A stretch of 64,000 bases of DNA from Phanerochaete sordida (GCA_019973155.2 BPQB01000024.1:62001-126000); one strand, 5' to 3'; shown: positions 34,917 through 47,809, counted from the first letter of the stretch. Numbers and translations: made by a program. The notes: generated by a model not told the origin, from the letters alone.

Positions 34917-37147
34917 ATGGGTCGTAACAGTATGCGTTTTGTTTGAATCTTGTTCCATATTGCTCACGAATGTGATACAGAATCACGCAAGTCCGACGTG
35001 CCTTTGCGGTCCAGTGAGTGCTAAGCGGCGTATGACCTCGAGCTTCCAGTGCCTCAAGCTTTCTTCCAGAGCTGAAGAAAGACCCTGGTGTCCCCCGACT
35101 ACCCACTCTAAAACAGCGAAATGCTGAGAAATCCCGCGCGCATGCGTCAGCGTCCGTCAAAGTGCGTACACTGCGCCTCGGACACTCGTGAAGGTGCTAA
35201 TGCACATCGAAAGCTAACCATGATTCTGTAGAATGCCGGTCCTGTCAACCCAGATCCCGACTCTACCATGGCAGTAGAGCCTACTCTCTCCTCTCTCGCT
35301 GCGTTGGCAGCATCCGCCCAGTCTACCTCCGCCTTCCCCTCGGACCCGAGCTCATCGACGTCCTTCCTGGACCCTGCCTCCGCGGAGAACCACAAGACGC
35401 AGACCAAAGAGCAACTTCGAAAGCACCACGTACGCGCATTGCACAAAGTCATAGATGAGAGCGATATCGTGCTGCTCGTGCTAGATGCCAGAGACCCGGA
35501 GGGCTGCAGGAGCAGGCTAGTAGAGGAAGAGGTGCGGAGGAGGGAGTCAGAAGGAAAACGGCTGGTGTTCATCTTGAACAAGATCGGTGCGTCTACCTGC
35601 AGGTCGGGCGACTGACTGAGTTGTTAAATCTCTTGTCCAATCGTAGATCTCGTACCGAAGGACAACGCTCAAGCATGGCTGCGATACCTTCGCCACAACA
35701 CCCCAACCCTTCCTTTCCGCTCCGCGACCAATAACCAGCGGAACAATCTCTCCTCTACGACCGCCCCAGCACTCACCAAGCTATTGAAGGCCTACCGTCC
35801 TTCAGTAAGCGCAGGTGGCGGAAAGCAGGCCAAGCAGAGCGTCACCGTCGGCGTCGTAGGATACCCTAACGTCGGAAAGAGTAGTTTGATCAACTCTCTG
35901 AAACGTAGCAAGGTGTGTAACATGTCTCTTTGGCCTGTGAGCAAGATAATTGACCGTGGGTGTACATGCCAGGTCTGCTCCGTCGCGTCAACACCAGGAC
36001 ATACCCAAACGCTGCAGAGCATTCAACTCGAGCGTGGACTAAAGATCGTCGACTCTCCTGGTGTCGTGTTCGATGATGCAGATGATCAGGTGGACAGCGC
36101 AGGTCGTCCGAGGCCCAAGGGAACCGGTGTCTTGCTGCGTAACGTCGTGAAGGTTGAAGATATTGAAGATCCCATTGCACTTGGTGCGCGAACACAAGTA
36201 TACTACCTCATCAGCGTCTGACTGGCTGAACAGTCGAGGAAATTCTGTCACGGACAAGCCACGAGACGCTCATGAAGATATACAACCTGCCACAAATCGG
36301 GTCTCCTCTAGAGTTCTTGACGATGCTCGCACTCGTCAGCGGAAAGCTACTTAAGGTGCGCCATCAAGGCAACCAGAGCCCTTGCATCAGACTCAATATC
36401 CTCACTCTAGGGCGGCACTCCAGATATACTATCCGCGGCGCGTGTAGTCCTTGGGGACTGGAACCACCACAAGATCCCCTTCTTCTCCGTGCCACCGACC
36501 GTCCACCCGTCCATGCTTCCGTCAATGACGGCCGAGGGTCAGATCCGGGCTGGTGCGGAAGACGTCGGCCAGGCCCGTATCCTGCAGCAGCTGGCGCCGG
36601 CGTTCAGCCTGCCTGGCTTCGACCTCGGTGGCTCTGACGGCGCAGAGGCGATGGAGGCCGCGGACGAGGACGCGTTCGGCGACGCGCCGGAAGAGGAGAT
36701 GCACGTCGAGGATGACCAGGGCGGCATGGAGATGGATGTCGCAGAGTAAGTCCTCTCCTCCGTCTTCCCGATTCTCGAGGAAGCTGAACGAGCCTCACGT
36801 GCAGCGCGTCTATGCTTTCCACCTCGTCCGTCCTCTCCCAAAAGCGTGCGCGCCCCCGCTCCGTCTCACCGACGCCGTCCGCGTTCAGCGTCGCGAACGC
36901 GCAGCCTGCGCGCGACCTCGACACGCGCGAGCGTCAGCCGAAGCGGCTGCGGCGCTCGCACGACATTCCCGCGTACGACGCGCCCGTCAGCGCGTCGGGC
37001 CTCGCAGGTGCGAACCCGCTGAACCGTCGCGCGCTCAAGAAGGCGGCGAAGAAGGCACGGAGGGCCGACAGGCCGCGCGTCTTTGGGGGCGATGGCGGGA
37101 TGGAAGTTGACGACGAGGGCATGGAGGGGAGCTTCATGGATGAGTAG
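34917..37147 (+). CDS. GRN1: Nucleolar GTPase of the Grn1/GNL3L (nucleostemin) family
   Basis: Nine exons (34917-34929, 34981-35013, 35070-35161, 35232-35586, 35647-35912, 35973-36183, 36234-36355, 36411-36745, 36805-37147) give 589 residues. The small first exons build the basic Grn1 N terminus (MGRNKSRKSD.., KLKKDPGVPRLP). The GTPase motifs are in circularly permuted order: G4 NKID (~162-165), G1 GYPNVGKSS (~236-244), G3 DSPG (~280-283). That order defines the YlqF/YawG-related ribosome-assembly GTPases. The C terminus is acidic, then basic (RRALKKAAKKARR). Family members act in the nucleolus in 60S subunit maturation and export. The 13-nt first exon is unusually short but restores a conserved N terminus in frame. 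Confidence 0.9.
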
Positions 37148-37974
37148 ACCACGGTGATGTCCTGTCACAGTCCAATTGGATGCCGTCTGCATTTCACATT
37201 ATAACGATCTGCTCAAGGCGCATTTGCCTCGCATACCACTGTGATGCAGCCCTCTTGCGCGCCACATAGACCCCCTACCGGCTATCTATTTTGAGGTATG
37301 CTGGCCCGTGGTCTGACCTGCAGGAGCTGGTCTTGGTCTATTACAATAAGGCTCAACGTCCGCCACTCCTGGTAGATACTTAGGTGAGCCTACACTTCGT
37401 AGATGAGGTTGACGGAGCTAAGACCAAGCAGCAGTCTCTCTTCATGCCGCTGTCTACGAGTGTACCAGGCATAGATGCGCAATGCGCAGCTGTGTCGTGG
37501 TTGACGCGTTGTTGCTGCTGCAGCAGCAAATCGTCATGCTATGCATCAAAACTGAAGGTTGAGGGGATGCCGTCTAGGGAGCGTAGGTCAACCTTGCGGT
37601 CCAAGCTCGCAGGGTGCGTTGTGACCTGTACGTGAATAATTAGGTTGATGCACTGAATCCACCTCATCACATCTTGGCCACAGGAAATGTTCTCAGAAGG
37701 TGGTCTCGATAGGGCGTGGCGTACCGTGCACTGGTGGCCCGACCATTGATCTCCTGGCCGCGCACTCCGCTCCTCGTATAAGAGGTAGCGTGCTCGTGCG
37801 TTCGTCACCTTTATAGACCTACGCATCGCCTTCGGGCCACACCGTTCTCCCTATCCAACTTTCGCTCCTCGTCTCCAACCTCCTCACTTCGCTCGCACAT
37901 TTGCCATTTACCTGTCTGATCTCGCCCCACCTTCCTTCCGCCATTTCTTCCCTGGCCATCTCGCCAAATGAGCG
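37148..37974. other. Intergenic between Grn1 and FunK1 C
   Basis: About 830 bp with no supported gene. Just before FunK1 C the sequence is pyrimidine-rich (CT tracts 37850-37960), as is common near fungal transcription starts. A TGGCCAT, not TGGCCAC, occurs at about 37954. Confidence 0.5.
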
Positions 37975-40405
37975 ATGGCCGAGACGAGAGGCAACGAAGG
38001 GCGATCCGGGAAGGACGAAATCCATGACCTCAGCTTCTACAACCGTGCTATGTGTGGCCATTATATCGGACACATGCCTGTGGACGAGTTCTTCGACACG
38101 TTCATGAAAGGACAAGGCTGCGCCGATCTGCGCGACATCTTCAAGGACGTTAACTTCGATGCCATCCTCGACTGTGCGACTGAGAAGGAGATGTACGAAG
38201 TCTTGGTGAGTGACCATGCTTGTTGCTCCTCTTTGTTACGTCTTCCGCTGACACCTCAATAGACGAAGGGTATACTTACGGGCAAGATATCTGACAAGTG
38301 GGAAGTCGTCGTCACGGCCGAGAAGAGTACGGACGGTACCAAGCTGAAGCCTGACATCTCTATCATCATTCGGATCTCCCAGCAATCGAGACAATGGGGG
38401 AAAGAGCCAGAAGTGATCAACGAGGCCTCTAGCTTCCGTCGCGCGCGCCTCGTCATCGAAATCAAGCACAAGACGAAGTACGACCCATTCGTAACCCAAC
38501 GCAACGGAATCGTGGAGAGCTTCAGCACTGACGGGCTTCCGACTCGTGGGCAGCTCGCTCGATACGCATGCGAGCAGCTTGCGCACCAGCACCTCTGTCA
38601 TCTCTTCCAGATCGTCGTGCTAGGACGATATGTGCGCTTCCTTTACTGGGACCGGGCTGGTGCTGTCGTGTCGAAAGACTTCGACTACGTCGCCGAGCCT
38701 TGGCTGCTGATGAAGTTCTTCTGGCTCTTCGACTGCCTTTCCGAGGTCGAGCAAGGCCTGGATCCCTCCGTGCGCCCCGCTTCGAAGGACGCTCGCGGCT
38801 ACTATCGAAAGGCCCTCAGGATCGTCCAGAAGCATCCGTCTTCCGAATACGACTTCTTACGAATGGCCTATAATGAAGAGAACAAGGACTGGCCAATCTA
38901 TGTCGCGACGATCCGGGCTGGCAACAAAACTCATGAATATGCTATTGGCCGCTACTTCGCCAGAGATTATGGTCCAGCAGGTCGAGGAACGCGCGTCTAT
39001 CTCGCCGTCGACGTCCACTCTGGAGATATTCGTATTCTGAAGGACTCTTGGGCCGTCGTCGAGCCCGGATCTCACTCCGAGATGGACATATACGCAAAGC
39101 TCAAGGAAAACGCCGTGCCGCACATCGTTCAGCCGGACTGTGGAGGGGATGTGCTCACAAACAACGAAGCTCAGACCACAAAGTGCCAGGATATCGCTGC
39201 CCTAGACAAGAAATGGAGATACCCCTGCGACGAACTGCGTACCCTAGTCCATCGCAGGATAGTGCTGGAGATCATCCGCCCCGTCAGCGTTTTGTCGCAT
39301 TCGAAGCGCTACGTTTCAGTCATTCGCGATGTGTTGCAGAGTGAGTCTACGACTTCCCCTCTCATAGACCCTAGCTGACAAAGTGTCAGCCGTCGATGCC
39401 ATCCATGCCGCTGGTATCGTTCATGGCGACATCACCGAACGTCTCATTGGCTTCACCCGCGATAAAGACGGCAACTTGGAAACCGCCCTCTTCGACTGGG
39501 ATCACGCTTGGATCCTCAAGAACAATACCGAGCCTGAAGTGGCTGTCGTTGAGAGTACTCAGACCACGAGACGTGCCTTCCGTAGCGTGAGTCGGTCCCA
39601 GCCAAGCTCACGTTGGCCAGGCACTGATAGAGATGAAATAGGCCACGTACGACTGCATGTCGATACGGCTGTTGCAGCTGCAAGTCCGAAAGGCTGAGGC
39701 GATCCTCCCAAACCCGAAGTTGGACGACCGGGAAGCTCTCTTCTGGGCTTTCATCAATGGGAGCATCGCAAATTACTCTATGACGAATCCGACGTATGTG
39801 GTGGAGAACTACGGAGCACGAGCCACTTGGATGTCGATGGGCTCAAGGCCATGCTTGGTCTTCGAGAATCTCGATTCGACAGCAACCAACTCGCTACCAT
39901 TCCCTTCCTCTCCTCCGGCCTGACGGAATCGATCGCCCTGCTCGCCAAGCCGTGGACGCAGTATTACAGCTTGGTACGCTCACACCAGACCGCGGATCCA
40001 GATTTCGCGGTTGTGCTGCTTGCACAGATCAACAAAACTATGGAAAGGATATCTGATACGAAGATGTTGGTGCGTGAGCTGAACGCAGTGATCAGTACCA
40101 GGGCCAAGTGGCGCAGCGACCGCCTCCACGAGCCCCTCCCCACGAACCAGATGAGCGCGGCCCAGCTTCAGAGACTCCAGGCAGAGGTGAAGGCGTATCA
40201 ACAATACAACAGGGGGCACCTTTCGGAGACGTACCAAAGGGATATCAAGGCTGCGGCATACACTGGCTCGCTGACAAGGAATTTGAACCGTGTGCAGATC
40301 AAAACTGTGACCACGAATCCGGACACGAGGCCTACATGGGGACGGAAGAGAGTCGCGGAAGAGAAGGAGAACAAGACGAAGAGGACTCGACTGCTGCAGC
40401 TCTGA
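37975..40405 (+). CDS. FunK1-type fungal protein kinase, gene C (divergent)
   Basis: Five exons (37975-38205, 38263-39340, 39390-39586, 39642-39793, 39883-40405) give 726 residues. The last intron (89 nt, GTATGT..ACAG, phase 2) explains a frame change near 39.8 kb. The family N-terminal motif appears as HMPVDEFFDTFM. N-lobe: GRGTRVYLAVD and IRILKDSW. Catalytic loop: GIVHGDITE, so HRD is HGD, with the Asp kept; DWDHAW follows. The region between the motif exon and the N-lobe is shorter than in A, D, E and F, and the C-terminal tail ends KRTRLLQL instead of RRSKRL. It groups by eye with gene H (GRGTRVYLAYD). It converges on gene D with ~100 bp between stops. Confidence 0.85.
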
Positions 40406-40507
40406 GCATGGCTTGTATCATGCAGTCAATGTAGATTGTGCCAATTGTATGCAGTGTTTATCAGACATCGGAATGCGTGGACTCGTGACATACATGTCAA
40501 TGTGGTA

Positions 40508-43176
40508 TTAATCGTGAACGCCTTTCAGCCTCTTCGACCTTCTAAGCTGCACGGCCTCGTGATCCTCTCGTTTGCGCTTGCCTCCCTTGTGCGCCTGCAG
40601 TGGTGAGTTTGAGGATGTCCGTATGTTCATAGGGCCAGCGCCCACGTTCTTCAGCACCGGAGTCTCATCTTCATGCCTTGACGTCTCTGAGCTCGTAAAC
40701 TGGCCACCGTACTGTTCAAGGACCTTGGCGAACTTCTCGACCCAGAACGACGGCTTCGCCGTGAGATTGAAGAGGCGCATGATGTGCGCCCGGCCCTCGT
40801 CCGAGCTGAACATGGACCCATCCTTGCGCGCGAGGTCGTACACCTGCCAGCTATTGATCGCGTTCGTGACGAGTCCCTGCAGGGTATGGTCTCTGAGCGC
40901 GACGCTACCATAGGTCTCGGACCCAGCGATGCACAAGCGCTTGTAGAGCCCGCCGACGACGCGCCCGTCCGGCTTGGCGTAGCGGTAGGTGAAGAGCTCC
41001 CGGGGGATTTGCTGGTCTGGGGAGGCAAAGAGCTGGATTGCACCGTAGAGCAGAACCCAGAACGCGGCTTCGAGATCGTCGACGATGTCGTGAATCTTCT
41101 CTGGACACTCTAAGAGGCGAACTGACATGTACTTCCAGGTACCCTGTAACATATTGGAGAACGAAATCGTGCAAGCTAGGGCGCACTCACTATCCCGGGT
41201 GCTTTCTCATCTTCAGTTCCGGCGTGGTCCCAGTCGTTCAGGACCCCTCGCCCTTCGAGCGTGAGCATGATGTTTCGATAGCTGATGTCGCGATGCAAGA
41301 GGCCAAGCTTATCATGCGCTTCTTGAATCGCTGTTCGACGTGTGAGCTGTGCGTAGCAGCGGGTGCGGGATGAGTTACTCACCACGTAAGGCGTCATGTA
41401 TCGCTTGCACGAGCTCTCTTGGGCTTCGCGCCGTCGCCAGAGGATAAGCGATGTCCTGCACAATGCGATGATGCACATGCCTCGGAAGCACACAGCCGCC
41501 AACGAACCATGACGGCCGGTCGATGACAGCCGCACTCGCCAGTGTCTCCTGTGGCGAGCCTTCGCTACCGCAGACGTCGCCGCCGTACAGCACCGGAGAC
41601 ACGTGAGGTACGGCGTGGGTCGCCAACTCCGTCAACGTCTGGAACTCGGGCCGCAGGTACGGCCGGTCGCCGCGCCAGCTGTCCTTGAAGAAGACAAGAC
41701 GCTGCGCGGACAGGTCGTACGCGATATATGCGCGCGTCGCACGACCCCAGAGTGCGAGCTCGCCCGCGAACGGGCGGCGCACGAGCAGGTCCGTCGTCGC
41801 GCCCGTCGTCTCGTTCGATACGCGCACCTTCCACGTCGGGTACGTGCCGGAGCCGTCCAGCGTTCGTGCCGCGTCAGGCAAACGGCGAGCACGCGTACCG
41901 GCGGACATGTCGCGGAGCCACGCCTCCACGGCGGTCGTGAAGAGCGTCTTCTCCGCCCGTGTCGGCAGCGTCACGGATAGGTCCCAGCCCCGCGCTTCGT
42001 CAGACACGGATGCGAACCGCTGGAAGAACGATGCGAGCAGTTCGGGCTGCGCGACGTAGTCGAAGCGTTCCGAGACGATCGCGCCTGCGCGGTCGAACCG
42101 AAGAAATCGTGCAGAGCGATGGAATAGGACGACATGAAAGAGGAACTGGCGGTGCTGCCGGAGGAATTGCGTGCGGGCATGACGGGCAATGGACGTCCGG
42201 TAGGCCGTGGCCGCGGCGGTTTCGCGCTCGATTGGCGGAAGGAACGCGTTGTCGGCAGACTGTGTGATGGAAACATATTCTTCGTTCAAGAGATGCTCCT
42301 GCTGTGCCGCGCTGGGCGCGGCAGGGTGCCTGGCGGATGGGCTGTCGGGATCGCTGACGCTTGGTGTAGCTGGCGAAATGGGACGCGGAAGACAGTGCGA
42401 GGGTTGATCCTGGGGCGATTCATCCGCGGATGAGCTGTCGGGGTCGCTGTTACCGGGTGTGCCTGGAGAGAGCCTCAACGAGGTAGGACTGAGCGGTGCA
42501 ATGTCGACTCTCGCTAGCCCGACTTGCTGACAACTCGATAACGGAATGTGAGGTGAACTCGGCGTCACCGACTTGTGTTGCGGAGACTCTGAATGTGGTA
42601 GAACTTGGGGAAGCACTACAGGAGCAGATCCAGCCTGGAGCTCTTCTGCGGTCAGAAAGGGGTCGACATCGTGTTCATGGCGAATGTCGATTCCGAATAG
42701 GTGCGTGGCGAAGTCGCAGTATTCCAAGAGATTCCTCTTCTTCTTCGCTCCTCGGCGGTGTTTGGGTTGTGGTTTCCCGCCGACCGTGGCGACGAGGTCC
42801 TCAACATCCTCAACATCATCCAGTTCCTGCGCCCCCTCAGATGCCCAGGGGTCTCCCCTCACCCCGCTACCGTCTTTCGCACGTGCTCGCGGCCTTTTCT
42901 GCTTCTTCGTCCGCAAGAGAGATAATCTTATATTTGGACAAAGTCGATATTTCTCCACGGACTTGATCTGCTCGCGTGGGTGCACGAGAGTTAGCTGAAG
43001 ACGTGCGTGATATGACGGCCACTCACCAGAACTCTGCCCATCTCCTGGCTGTCAAGCCCGCAAGGAATAGCAGAGAAGTCGACCTGAGAGGCTGGGGCGA
43101 TCTGTTGCTCAGGAAAGGCCATGAAAGTGCCCAGAAAAACATGCGGAGGCATCAGGCCTAAGAAATTGTCTAGCAT
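40508..43176 (-). CDS. FunK1-type fungal protein kinase, gene D
   Basis: Four exons (43176-43027, 42970-41383, 41330-41191, 41143-40508; phases 0, 1, 0) give 837 residues. Exon 1: GLMPPHVFLGTFM. Exon 2: a long Ser/Pro-rich linker, then RRPFAGELALWGRATRAYIAYD, VFFKDSWRGDRPYLRPEFQ and HHRIVQDIAYPL. Exon 3 (140 nt): GLLHRDISYRNIML and NDWDHAG. Exon 4: HDIVDDLEAAFWVLLYGA and a tail with KRKRED and RRSKRLKGVHD. All kinase residues that can be judged (Lys in FFKDSW, HRD Asp, Asn, DWD) are present, so it may be active. Confidence 0.9.
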
Positions 43177-43311
43177 GGCGACGGTTCGTCTGCAGTCCAA
43201 GAAGTTTGAGGTAGTCGTTGAGTAGGGAGTCCTGCAAGTAGAGAGACCACTTGAGCGGGAGGAGAAAAGTTTCGAACGCTTCCAATCGACTTCAAGAACG
43301 CTTGGTTCCGG

Positions 43312-43318
43312 GTGGCCA
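43312..43318 (-). promoter_or_regulatory. TGGCCAC box upstream of FunK1 D
   Basis: Sense-strand TGGCCAC lies ~136 bp before the ATG, next to an AATATATGC stretch. The extended form TGGCCACCCGG is shared with the box of FunK1 G. Confidence 0.45.
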
Positions 43319-43499
43319 TAGCATATATTCAGTTGGCGAAGTACAATACACTGCGCGAAGTGCAGAGCGCGTGAGATGTTTCTGAACCTGCGATGTTGAC
43401 ATTCGGGACGTCGAAGGACGCGGAGGTCGAGGTGGGTCACGGTGGTCTTGGTCGAAGACGCACCACGGCTTCGCCTCCTGCGTCTTAAGCACGAGAAGG

Positions 43500-43517
43500 G
43501 CGCATCAATTGATGCGC
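43500..43517. promoter_or_regulatory. 18-bp palindrome upstream of FunK1 D
   Basis: GCGCATCAATTGATGCGC, a perfect palindrome, lies 324 bp before the ATG. Near-identical palindromes stand 283 and 309 bp before FunK1 E and F. This is the form expected of a site for a dimeric transcription factor. Confidence 0.65.
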
Positions 43518-43785
43518 TGCTTTCCCTTTGTGGAATTACCGACAAGACTGGTTACACCTTGGCCACACAGGTGCATGCGCAGACAAAGATCATTCGGAAG
43601 AGACATATCAGAGCACTTTATATTTGGCTTCGAGGTACGGTTGATCTCTGGGTCAGCGACTTGGACGGTGGGTATATGTGACGCGCTCGTACAAACTCAT
43701 AGGCCGCCTACCTGCCCGATACACGCTATACACGTCCACCGCGGGTCGAGGGTCCAAATTGACAAAAGACAGGGAAATCCACTCG

Positions 43786-44610
43786 CTACTTCCCCAGCTT
43801 CCAGACCCGCTTAGACCTTCTGGGATGGTGAGCATCGTAGCCTCCCGGCCCGTCCGCGCTCTCATTCACCCCGGCCTTGCGCATTCCACCCACAGAGGGA
43901 CCCGGAGCGTCTCCTGAGGCAGACACAGGCAGAGAACGTTGAGGCCCGTCAGGACGATGTACGGGCTGCCCATGTTGGGAAACTGCATGACCTTGTTGCG
44001 GGGGCGGGAGATTGCTGCAGAGTCTGTGCGAACTGGTCGACCCAGTATGAAGGTTGCCGCAGCTCGCGGATTGTGACCTTGGCGTCCGCGACTTCCGCAG
44101 TAGGGGTAGCCGTGCGTGCGGCCGTGTCCTAAGCCATTCCACCAATCCCGCGCCGACTCACACACGAGCCCCTTGAGTACCGCACTGCGGAAGTTGATCT
44201 TCTCGACGCCGCTCTCCAAGAGGAACGCTCGCTTGTTGCGTCCGCCGACCGCGAGGCCGTCCTTGCCGACGCTGGTCTGGGAAAAGATGTGGCGTCGAAG
44301 AGGTAGGCCTTTGGCAGGCGGGACGAAGTGCGAAAGGACGCCGTAAAGCAGCGTCCAGAATGCGCCTTCGACATCGTCCGCGATGATGTTGGGAGATAGG
44401 GGCGTATACAACAGTCGGATGGACATGAATTGCCAGGCACCCTAGTACGGAGTGTCAGAAACCTTCTAGTCAAGTAGAGAAGCTGACTGGCGCGTACTTA
44501 GGATTCTCATTGCTCTGGGGCGCTTCTTTCCAGCGTGGTCCCAGTCGTTGAAGACGCCTTGGCCGTCCGACGTGATCATGATGTTGACGTAGCTGAAGTC
44601 ACGATGCATA
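43786..44610 (-). pseudogene. 5'-truncated FunK1 pseudogene copied from gene A
   Basis: The text matches the catalytic-loop exon and last exon of FunK1 A from MHRDFSYVN to HPRRSKR, at roughly 88-90% nucleotide identity over the start of exon 4. Homology begins abruptly at 44610 (TATGCATCGTGACTTCAG). Everything 5' of the HRD loop, including the N-lobe, is missing. The intron is retained, so the copy arose at DNA level; its donor is CTAAGT instead of GTAAGT. A small deletion after SARDWW shifts the frame, and the tail HHPRRSKRVWKLGK is in another frame. It sits between FunK1 D and E in the inverted orientation relative to A, 28 kb away. Confidence 0.85.
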
Positions 44611-44826
44611 CAGTACCAGCATATTACTAGCGTCGACGCGGGTACTAGGCGCACTCGACACCATGGCTACCGCTACAGCTGTAACGTTGCCTACAGCCGC
44701 TTTGATTTCCTAGTACATTGCGCCTCGTAGTGGCCGTTCCGTGAGCTGCTTGCATCGACCTCCGAGCCCCAGCTCTTTCGCTTCATCCCCAGAGACACAG
44801 TCGTGGGCCCAGAGGAGGAATCTGCA

Positions 44827-47527
44827 TTACCGAGCCCTCTTCATTTGCAGCCGAAGTCGCTTCGATCGTCTGGGATGCTGCGCGTCATAGCCGTGCCATT
44901 CATTGCGGTCCACGCCACCGTTTTTACGTTTTATTCCTGTAGAGCTCGGAGCGTGTCCTGGAACAACAGGTCGGTCGTGTAGAGGTATAGTCGAAGGACG
45001 TCGCTCGCCAAATTTTTTGAGTGCTTTCGCGAACATATCTACCCAGTACTTTGGCTGAGATGCTCTAGCGAGCAGAGCAGCGGCCTCCGCCTGCTCTTTG
45101 CCTCGCACGACAGAGCCGGTCGCGCGAGCGGCGTGGTACTCGGACCAGCTCCTGGTCACGTGCAGTATCAGCTCTTGCAGGACTGCGTCGGTGTACGCAA
45201 GGCGGTCGACATCGTCCGAGAGAAGGTACACTTTCTTGGTGAGCCCGCCGATCATGCTACCGTCCTTGTCGAAATTCTGGTAGTCGAAGAGAACTTCTGG
45301 CACATCCTGCCCTGGTGCCCCGAAGTGATGAAGAGCTCCGTAGAGCAAGACCCATAGAATAGACTCGAGGTCGTCGATGATCTCATTAATCTTCGAGGTG
45401 TTCTCGAGCATGCTCGCGGACATAAACTTCCATGTGCCCTGGCAAACCGCGTAAGCCGAGTGTTTCTCCCGTGAAAGTGAAAGTGAGGTAGCTACTCACG
45501 ATAGGGGGCGCCCTTCGGTCCTTGGGCCCGGAGTGATCCCAGTCGTTCAGGATGCCGCGACCTTCTGGCGTGATCATGACGTTGCGAAAGCTAACGTCGC
45601 GATGTAGGAAGCCGAGCTCTTGGTACGCGCCCTGTAGTGCTGGCCAAGAGCATTAGCCCGCTTTCCAAATTGTAGCGACGCAGAGCCGTACCACATAACG
45701 CGCCATGAATAGCCTGCACGAACTCTTGTGCATCGCGCGCAGACTCCAGAGGATATGCGATGTCTTGGACAATCCGGTGGTGGACATGCCTTCTGAGTTT
45801 GTGCTTGCCCACGTGCCACGATGCATTGTCGGCCGCTATGATGTTTTTCACAGTCTCCTGCAGCCCTCCATCGGTGGACAGGACATCTCCGCCGTACAGC
45901 GCAGGCGGAACATTGGGAACATGGTGTGCCTCGAGGTCCTGGAACGTCTGGAACTCGGGTCTGAGGTGCCGACGGTCGGCGCGCCAGCTGTCCTTGAAGA
46001 AGACCAAGCGCCGCGTCGTGAGGTCGTACGCGATGTACGCACGAGTGGAGCGGCCGTAAAGTGTCATCTCGCCCGCGAACGGCCGCTGCACGAGCAGGTC
46101 TGAAGACGCGCCTGTCGCCTCGTTGACGACATGGACTTTCCACGTCGGGTACGTGTGACCATCGTCCAGCGTGCGCTCAGCGTCGGGAAGCCTCCGTGCA
46201 TGTCGATTGTCTGCCGTCGTCCCGGCCTGCATCTCGGCCAGCCACACTCGCACCGCGTCCACGAAGAGCGCCTTCTCCTTCCGGTTCGGCAACGAGACGG
46301 AGGGGTCCCAGCCGCGCTGCTCGTCCGTCAGGTGCGCGAAACGCCAGAAGAACTGCGCGAGCGGCGCAGGCTCGTCGACGTAGTTGAAGCGGTCCGAGAC
46401 GATCCCTCCGGAGCGGTCGAAACGGAGGAACCGCGCGTAGCGGCCGAAGATGAGGACGTGGAAGAGGAAGCAGCGGTGTTGGCGAAGGAACTGGGCCTGT
46501 ACATGCGAGAGGAGGGCCGCCCTGTGTCGTTCCGCGGCCTGCGTCCGTTTCTCTACCGTAAGGGTCGGCAAGAGCTGAACCGACGAGCGTGTAGGAGGGT
46601 CACATTGCTCGTCCACTCGGAGCTCTATGGCCTCCAGCCACGGCATGGACCGTCCATCGAGTGTACATTTTGACTTCGGTGACAAGGTATGCGTGTGTTG
46701 GGAGACGTCTGACGTGGATGTACCCGCTGAGTCCGGCGAGCTTGCGATGGGCAGCATGGATATCCCGTATGGATTTCCTGGAGTGCATACAGGCGGTGTG
46801 TAGCGATCCGAATCTTGTGCAGAGGAACCCGGTGCGCCGTCTTCGCCGCTGTCGCACGGATGTTCATGTGTACTCGACACAAGTGTTTCCGCGTCCTGAC
46901 GTGTGGTTCCAGGAGATGCGTGCGAAGGTGCGCAGCTGTTCGGCAGTGAAGCATGCTCCTGCTGAGTACTTCTGCCCTTGGTCTGTTGTTCTGGCGTCCG
47001 AGGGGCGACGCTAGGTGGTGGCGAAAGCCCCAGCTCCTCGTGCGAGAGGAAGGGGTCTGCATCTGCATCGCATTGAGTTTCGACACCCAAAAGAAACGTT
47101 ACGAAATCGCAGTATTCGACAATGTCCCGCTTCTTCCTCCGTCCGCGTCGCTGCTGGGGCTGCTTGCGTGCGCCGATAGTGGGTGCAAGGTTATGGTCGC
47201 CGTCCGTGGTGCGTTTGTTCCCAGACGCACTGGCCTGCGTTGGGTTCCACTTCTTGCTCCTGGTCAAGAAGAATCGAACACCGGGGCAGATGTTGGACTT
47301 CTCAGCACAGTTAATCTTCGCGAAATGCGTTCGTGCATGAGTGGAGGTCTACGAGCTACGGCGTTAAAACTCACCAGAGCTTCGCCCATGCCCCTGGAAC
47401 TTGTAGCTGAGTACATCTCCGAGAATGACACCTGCGGCGTCCCCGCGGCATTGCCGACGACCATGAACTGGTCCAGGAAGACCTGGGGAGGCATCAGTCC
47501 AAGGAAAGGGTCGGATGGGATGGACAT
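44827..47527 (-). CDS. FunK1-type fungal protein kinase, gene E
   Basis: Four exons (47527-47375, 47315-45692, 45639-45500, 45438-44827; phases 0, 1, 0) give 842 residues. Exon 1: GLMPPQVFLDQFM. Exon 2: Ser/Thr/Pro-rich linker, AEKSNICPGVRFFLTR, QRPFAGEMTLYGRSTRAYIAYD, VFFKDSWRADRRHLRPEFQ, HHRIVQDIAYPL. Exon 3 (140 nt): GFLHRDVSFRNVMI, NDWDHSG. Exon 4: NEIIDDLESILWVLLYGA and the basic tail HPRRSKRLRLQMKRAR. Catalytic positions are intact. Genes D, E and F share an 18-bp palindrome at a similar upstream distance and look like products of tandem duplication. Confidence 0.9.
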
Positions 47528-47645
47528 GGTGGCTGTGGCGAGGGGCGTGGATGCTGCTCAAGGATGCGTTCGAAGAGGTCAAGGAGATGTGGAATGGACG
47601 ATATGAGCGTTGGACATAGCGCCATTCGAGACCAAACGGCTGCGA

Positions 47646-47652
47646 GTGGCCA
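47646..47652 (-). promoter_or_regulatory. TGGCCAC box upstream of FunK1 E
   Basis: Sense-strand GCTATGGCCAC lies ~119 bp before the ATG; the same GCTATGGCCAC is found at FunK1 D. Confidence 0.45.
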
Positions 47653-47809
47653 TAGCAGCGATCGCTTTGTGACTGGATGCACAATACCGCACTGAGAAGC
47701 GGATATACAAAGGCAAGATGATGAGTACGAGTAAGGTTCAGCCGTCGTGGCCGTGAGCAAGCAATGGAACGCGCGCTCGTCAAGAGCAGTGACCTCGGCG
47801 TCGTAGCAG

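Noticed and set aside
34531..35160. 209-codon open frame on the minus strand between the lactonase-like gene and Grn1
   Set aside because: It overlaps antisense to the first three exons of Grn1, which rebuild the conserved MGRNKSRKSD..KKDPGVPRLP terminus in frame. No domain or splice structure supports the antisense frame.
39790..39885. Apparent frameshift inside FunK1 C
   Set aside because: An 89-nt intron with GTATGT donor and ACAG acceptor (39794-39882, phase 2) joins NPT to NQLATIPFLSSG in frame and removes the need for a frameshift.
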